Position numbers and translations under genes: made by a program
The notes under the pieces: model-generated
Database searches by the model: none
Told to the model about the DNA's origin: nothing
What the model saw: the letters and a program-made list of their open reading frames with translations, nothing else
Part shown: positions 60,372 to 64,000 of the stretch, piece after piece
How positions within the stretch are numbered: the first letter of the stretch is position 1
How the letters are laid out: every line of letters begins with the position of its first letter
Source: Arthrobacter sp. YD4
GTDB taxonomy: Bacteria; Actinomycetota; Actinomycetes; Actinomycetales; Micrococcaceae
Assembly (NCBI RefSeq): GCF_030410515.1
Contig: NZ_JAUHHD010000001.1
Coordinates: 496,001 to 560,000 of the forward strand
Direction of reading: 5' to 3'
Length of the DNA stretch: 64,000 bases

Positions 60372-60401
60372 ACCATAGCGCCGCGGCCGGACTCCCCGCA
60401 A
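60372..60401 (-). promoter_or_regulatory. promoter of the DAHP synthase leader
   Basis: On the minus strand TTGCGG (60396-60401), an 18-bp spacer and TATGGT (60372-60377) give a reasonable promoter. Transcription would start at or next to the leader-peptide ATG (60364). Confidence 0.6.
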
Positions 60402-60436
60402 AAGCAGCCCGTAACATTCGCCCGGGCGGACGGTGG

Positions 60437-60479
60437 TTGAACCGTAAGCCCCGCTGTCCTACAGTGTGGTTAGACCACA
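60437..60479 (+). promoter_or_regulatory. lldD promoter with GntR-type operator
   Basis: TTGAAC (60437-60442), a 17-bp spacer and TACAGT (60460-60465) form a good promoter. TGTGGTTAGACCACA (60465-60479) is a perfect inverted repeat (TGTGGT-3-ACCACA) covering the start point. It fits the TGGTnnnACCA sites of FadR/LldR-type GntR regulators. No such regulator is encoded in the window. Confidence 0.72.
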
Positions 60480-60578
60480 TGATCCCGGGCCTGCTTCCCG
60501 TGATCCATGGACCATGGCATGCAGCGAATTCCAACGACCGACACCGCAATCCACAGCCTGACAGACCCGGAGGCAGCA

Positions 60579-61973
60579 ATGACGCAACCCGTAGGGACCA
60601 CCAACCCCGAGGCGCCGACCACCCCGCAGGACACCGGAGCGGATGACGCTTCGGGCACCTTCCACGACGGTGTTGGCGCGGGCTCCGGCGCACCGGCCGC
60701 CCAGCCGGCGGGCCCCCAGGCACCCGCCCTGCCGGATGCCCTGCCGGATGCCCTGCGGCGCAGGATCCCGAAGTACGCGGACCTGGCGCCACTGATGCAG
60801 TTCAAGAAGCCGGAACTCGGCCGTGCCGCCCGCCTCCGCCGCGCCAGCACCATCTGGGACCTCCGCGCCATCGCCAAGCGGCGGACGCCCAAGGCCCCGT
60901 TCGACTACACGGACGGCGCCGCCGAGGCGGAGATCACCCTGAACCGCGCCCGGCAGGCCTTCCAGGACATAGAGTTCCGTCCGGGCGTTCTCCGTAACGT
61001 CTCGGCCGTTGACCTGGGCACGGACATCCTGGGCAAGGCCTCGCGGCTGCCGTTTGGCATCGCCCCCACCGGCTTCACCCGGATGATGCAGTCCGAGGGC
61101 GAGTACGCCGGTTCCCGGGCGGCCGCCGCGGCAGGCATTCCCTACACCCTCTCCACCATGGGCACCGCCTCCATCGAGGACGTGGCGGCCGCCGCACCGG
61201 AGGGCCGCAACTGGTTCCAGCTCTACCTCTGGACGGACCGGGACCGCTCGCTGGAACTGATCGAACGGGCGGCGAAGGCCGGGAACGACACCCTCATGGT
61301 CACCGTGGACACAGCCGTCGCCGGGGCCCGGCTGCGCGACGTCCGCAACGGCATGACCATCCCGCCAGCCCTGACGCTGAAGACGGTCTTGGACGCCTCC
61401 TACCGGCCGGAGTGGTGGTTCAACTTCCTCACCCACGAGCCGCTCACGTTTGCCTCGCTTTCGCGGTACACCGGCACGGTGGCCGACCTGATCAACTCGA
61501 TGTTCGACCCCACCCTGACCTTCGAGGACCTGGACTGGCTCCGGGAAACCTGGAAGGGCAAGCTGGTGGTAAAGGGCATCCAGACCGTCGACGACGCCCG
61601 CAAGGTCGTGGACCACGGGGCCGACGGCGTCGTGCTCTCCAACCACGGCGGCCGGCAGCTGGACCGCGCCCCGATCCCCTTCCACCTCCTGCCGGAGGTC
61701 ACTGCGGCGCTCCGTTCCGACAACAGTGACGCAGCCGTCATCCTGGACACCGGCATCATGAGCGGCGCGGACATCATCGCGGCACTGGCGATGGGGGCGG
61801 ACTTCACGCTGATCGGACGGGCCTACCTCTACGGGCTGATGGCGGGCGGACAGGCCGGCGTGGAGCGGGCGATCGAGATTCTGGCCACCGACATGCGCCG
61901 CACCATGGCGCTCCTGGGCGTGAGCCGGATCGCGGACCTGACCCCGGACCACGTGCACCTGCTGCAGCGGTAG
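60579..61973 (+). CDS. lldD: FMN-dependent L-lactate dehydrogenase / alpha-hydroxyacid oxidase
   Basis: A 464-residue flavoprotein with a disordered Pro/Ala/Thr-rich N-terminus of about 65 residues not seen in E. coli LldD. The TIM barrel begins at [24 protein letters not shown] and substrate residues are in [78 protein letters not shown] (catalytic His) and [21 protein letters not shown]. It probably oxidises L-lactate to pyruvate with a quinone acceptor. GGAGG before ATG 60579 fixes the start. The GntR-type operator upstream supports lactate regulation. Confidence 0.85.
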   Translation: MTQPVGTTNPEAPTTPQDTGADDASGTFHDGVGAGSGAPAAQPAGPQAPALPDALPDALRRRIPKYADLAPLMQFKKPELGRAARLRRASTIWDLRAIAKRRTPKAPFDYTDGAAEAEITLNRARQAFQDIEFRPGVLRNVSAVDLGTDILGKASRLPFGIAPTGFTRMMQSEGEYAGSRAAAAAGIPYTLSTMGTASIEDVAAAAPEGRNWFQLYLWTDRDRSLELIERAAKAGNDTLMVTVDTAVAGARLRDVRNGMTIPPALTLKTVLDASYRPEWWFNFLTHEPLTFASLSRYTGTVADLINSMFDPTLTFEDLDWLRETWKGKLVVKGIQTVDDARKVVDHGADGVVLSNHGGRQLDRAPIPFHLLPEVTAALRSDNSDAAVILDTGIMSGADIIAALAMGADFTLIGRAYLYGLMAGGQAGVERAIEILATDMRRTMALLGVSRIADLTPDHVHLLQR

Positions 61974-61998
61974 GAGCGGCCCCCAGAGGAGACACACA

Positions 61999-62030
61999 TC
62001 AGGCCGCCATGAACATTCATGGCGGCCTGA
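61999..62030. terminator. hairpin terminator between lldD and ArsR gene
   Basis: TCAGGCCGCCATGAA (61999-62013) and its exact complement (62016-62030) are separated by two bases, 25 bp after the lldD stop and between convergent genes. A 16-bp direct repeat (GCGGCCTGAGTCGTGC at 62022 and 62050) overlaps the right arm. Confidence 0.75.
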
Positions 62031-62074
62031 GTCGTGCTGTCGGAGTCTTGCGGCCTGAGTCGTGCGGTCGCGGG

Positions 62075-62668
62075 TTATTTCTTGCGGCCGAACTTCGGCA
62101 GGTTGGCCAGCAGGTCCGCGGCGCGGGTTGCGGCGCGGCCCACGGTCCGGCCGATCTGCTGCGGCCGCCGGTCCTCGGCCACAGCTCCCGGAGCTAGTGT
62201 TCCGTCGGGCAGGGTGCCGACCGGGAGCGCGACGGCGGGGCTCAGCGAGCTCTCCGCGGGGAGTTCCGTGGGACGGCCGCTGCTGGCCGGGGTTCCGGTG
62301 ACGGCCTCGGCCAGGGTCCCGGGTGCCTCGGCCGGCGACGCGGCGGACGCGGCATCGACCGGCGCGGCGGAGAACGCGGGCGCGGTAGCGGCGGGTTCGG
62401 CGGGAGCGACGCCGTCGAACGTGCCCAGCCACGAGGCGACGTCGGCGAGCGGCCCGGGGTTCAGCGCGTAGTAGCGTTTCTGGCCCTGCGCCCGCATGCT
62501 GACCAGGTCAGCCTCGCGCAGAACCTTGAGGTGCTTGGAGATGGTGGGCTGGCTGGCCTCGAGTTCCTGCACCAGCTCCCCCACGGCCTTGTCTCCGTCG
62601 CGGAGGGCCATCAGGATCTCCCGGCGGGTGGACTCTGCAATGACGGCAAATACGTCGTCTGTCACCAT
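62075..62668 (-). CDS. ArsR-family regulator with long disordered tail
   Basis: A 197-residue protein. Residues 1-85 are a standard ArsR winged helix (VFAVIAESTRREILMALRDG, ELEASQPTISKHLKVLREAD, RAQGQKRYYAL) with no metal-binding cysteines. About 110 further residues are Ala/Pro/Thr/Ser-rich and end in a basic segment (RPQQIGRTVGRAATRAADLL then LPKFGRKK). The tail roughly doubles the normal length and has no recognised domain. The start at 62668 is supported by GGAGGGC and also by TAGGGT seven bases upstream. Confidence 0.82.
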   Translation of the reverse strand: MVTDDVFAVIAESTRREILMALRDGDKAVGELVQELEASQPTISKHLKVLREADLVSMRAQGQKRYYALNPGPLADVASWLGTFDGVAPAEPAATAPAFSAAPVDAASAASPAEAPGTLAEAVTGTPASSGRPTELPAESSLSPAVALPVGTLPDGTLAPGAVAEDRRPQQIGRTVGRAATRAADLLANLPKFGRKK

Positions 62669-62722
62669 GCCCTCCACCCTAGCGACATATACGCCGGATG
62701 GCATCCACCGGGCGGGCCGGGT

Positions 62723-63946
62723 TCAGTCGAACCAGGGGTCCAGGCCGTAGAGCGGGAAAACTTCCTTGCGGGTGGCCATGACGGTGCGGTCCACGGCGTC
62801 GTTGGGATCGAAGCCGACCTCCCAGGAGCGCCACCAGAGATCGACGTCGTCGCCCATCACCGTGGGCGGCTCCACGCCGTACTTCGCCCCGTACGTGTCC
62901 TTGACGTGCTGGCGCCAGTCCTCCGGAACGGGGGTGCGTAGCGGCACCGGGCGGCCGGCGGCGATCGCCACCAGGTGGCTCCAAGAACGGGGCACCACGG
63001 TTATGACGTTGTACCCGCCGCCGCCGGTGGCGATCCACCGATTGTCGCAGTAGCGGGCGGCGAGGCCGGCGACGGCGGAGGCCGCCTCCCGCTGGCCGTC
63101 CACGCTGATGTTCAGGTGCGTCAGCGGGTCCAGCCTGTGCGAGTCGCAGCCGTGCTGGCTGACGATCACCTCGGGTTCGAACGCCCCGACCAGCTGCGGC
63201 ACGACGGCGTGGAAGGCGCGCAGCCAGCCGGCGTCGCCCGTCCCGGCCGGGAGGGCTACGTTCACGGCGCTGCCCTGGGCGTTGGGGCCGCCGATCTCGT
63301 TGGCGAACCCGGTGCCGGGGAACAAGGTCAGCCCGGTCTCGTGCAGCGAAATGGTGAGTACCCGCGGGTCGTCCCAGAAGATGCTCTGGGTCCCGTCGCC
63401 GTGGTGGGCGTCGACGTCGACGTACGCCACCCGTTGCACGCCGCCGTCAAGCAGCCGCTGGATGGCGAGGGCTGCGTCGTTGTAAATGCAGAAGCCGCTG
63501 GCCCGCTCACGGGACGCGTGGTGCATGCCGCCGCCGAAGTTCACAGCACGGACCGCGCTGCCGTCCAGAATGGCGCCGGCCGCCAGCAGCGATCCGCCCG
63601 CCAGGCGCGCGCTCGCCTCGTGCATCCCGGCGAAGGCGGGGTCGTCCTCGGTTCCGAGGCCGCGCTTCTCATCCGGCGTGGCGGGATCGGCGCTGACGCG
63701 GCGGACGGCGGCGATGTAGTCCTCACTGTGAACGGCGGCGAGCTCGGCGTCGGTGGCGACCTCCGGGGCGGCCACCGTGACGTGGTCGAGGTCCAGCAGG
63801 CCGAGGCTCCGGGACAGCCGGGCAGTCAGTTCCATCCGCTCCGGCGCCATCGGGTGACTGTGGCCGAAGTTGTACGCCGTCATAGCGGAGTCCCACACCA
63901 CCGTCGTTGGTAATGCGGCCTGGGCGAGTCCGGGCAGGAAAGTCAT
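62723..63946 (-). CDS. acuC: AcuC-type (class I-like) histone deacetylase family protein
   Basis: A 407-residue zinc-dependent deacetylase: NFGHSHPMAPERMELTARL, AVNFGGGMHHASRERASGFC and IYNDAALAI, VAYVDVDAHHGDGTQSIFWD (paired His, metal Asp), FPGTGFANEIGG, VSQHGCDSHRLDPLTHL and TGGGGYN. AcuC proteins remove acetyl groups from acetyl-CoA synthetase or other proteins and so tune acetate use. TAGCCT lies seven bases before the ATG. It follows 54 bp after the left-hand ArsR gene's start, on the same strand. Confidence 0.92.
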   Translation of the reverse strand: MTFLPGLAQAALPTTVVWDSAMTAYNFGHSHPMAPERMELTARLSRSLGLLDLDHVTVAAPEVATDAELAAVHSEDYIAAVRRVSADPATPDEKRGLGTEDDPAFAGMHEASARLAGGSLLAAGAILDGSAVRAVNFGGGMHHASRERASGFCIYNDAALAIQRLLDGGVQRVAYVDVDAHHGDGTQSIFWDDPRVLTISLHETGLTLFPGTGFANEIGGPNAQGSAVNVALPAGTGDAGWLRAFHAVVPQLVGAFEPEVIVSQHGCDSHRLDPLTHLNISVDGQREAASAVAGLAARYCDNRWIATGGGGYNVITVVPRSWSHLVAIAAGRPVPLRTPVPEDWRQHVKDTYGAKYGVEPPTVMGDDVDLWWRSWEVGFDPNDAVDRTVMATRKEVFPLYGLDPWFD

Positions 63947-64000
63947 CCCTCACAGGCTACCGGAGCGCACCCCCTCCCCCGTCCGACCGCGGAATATAGT

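Noticed and set aside
62022..62065. 16-bp direct repeat as an attachment or recombination site
   Set aside because: The copies are only 28 bp apart and overlap a terminator hairpin. No recombinase is linked, so small local duplication is simpler.
60459..62432. Antisense frame of about 650 codons over lldD
   Set aside because: lldD has complete flavoenzyme motifs and a promoter. The opposite frame has none and also runs through the terminator hairpin.

Overview
The window is high-GC DNA with dense gene packing and looks like a chromosomal stretch from an actinobacterium of the Micrococcaceae (Arthrobacter/Pseudarthrobacter type). That placement is inferred from gene content: an actinobacterial paa catabolon, a ccs/res cytochrome c operon, Rex next to a glutaredoxin, the 32-residue bS22 protein beside a BldC-like regulator, CsbD and an LCP protein. 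It also rests on the many start codons that sit 6-7 nt behind a TANNNT box, the signature of leaderless transcripts. I see no rRNA, tRNA, transposase, phage or CRISPR genes.

Region by region: 1-5642 holds a metallo-beta-lactamase-fold hydrolase and a three-gene 2-oxoacid dehydrogenase operon (E1 alpha, E1 beta, E2) divergent from an Lrp-type regulator. 5677-10613 is the phenylacetyl-CoA epoxidase operon paaABCDE plus a PaaG-like isomerase. 10833-17441 carries an LCP protein, oligopeptidase B, and a two-gene unit of a duplicated repeat protein and a membrane M50 metalloprotease. 17569-20878 is ackA-pta. 20958-23452 is paaI, paaK and a TetR regulator (probable PaaR). 24365-24655 is an inverted array of 32-bp repeats. 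24666-27380 is paaZ and a divergent thioesterase. 27404-30590 is a LacI regulator and a GH55-like secreted glucanase with a perfect TGGGAGCGCTCCCA operator between them. 30736-34760 has a cell-wall-sorted S1 protease, a phosphatase and an acetyltransferase. 35338-38245 is paaJ-paaF-paaH. 38379-41795 has small stress and metabolic genes and an amino acid permease. 42000-46354 includes menB, menE and menA. 48649-53662 is the ccs operon. 53875-58921 holds YceI, two related membrane proteins, Rex, a glutaredoxin, a HAD hydrolase, bS22 and a BldC-like protein. 59070-63946 has DAHP synthase behind an apparent attenuator, a lactate dehydrogenase-like flavoprotein, an ArsR-type regulator and an AcuC-type deacetylase.

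The main functional theme is aerobic phenylacetate degradation. Activation (PaaK), epoxidation (PaaABCDE), isomerisation (PaaG-like), ring opening (PaaZ), beta-oxidation (PaaF, PaaH, PaaJ) and thioesterases are all present, but in four separate blocks between 5.7 and 38.2 kb. Each block is fronted by a related 22-bp palindromic operator at or next to a promoter -10 box, which suggests one repressor acting on all of them. ackA-pta, which sits among the blocks, handles the acetyl-CoA that the pathway releases.

The most interesting less-explained items are the repeat-protein/M50-protease pair with a leader-like N-terminus, the WYxYF leader peptide and hairpins before DAHP synthase, the 32-bp inverted repeat array, a 49-50 bp palindrome present in three copies, and a perfect 58-bp palindrome overlapping the end of rex.
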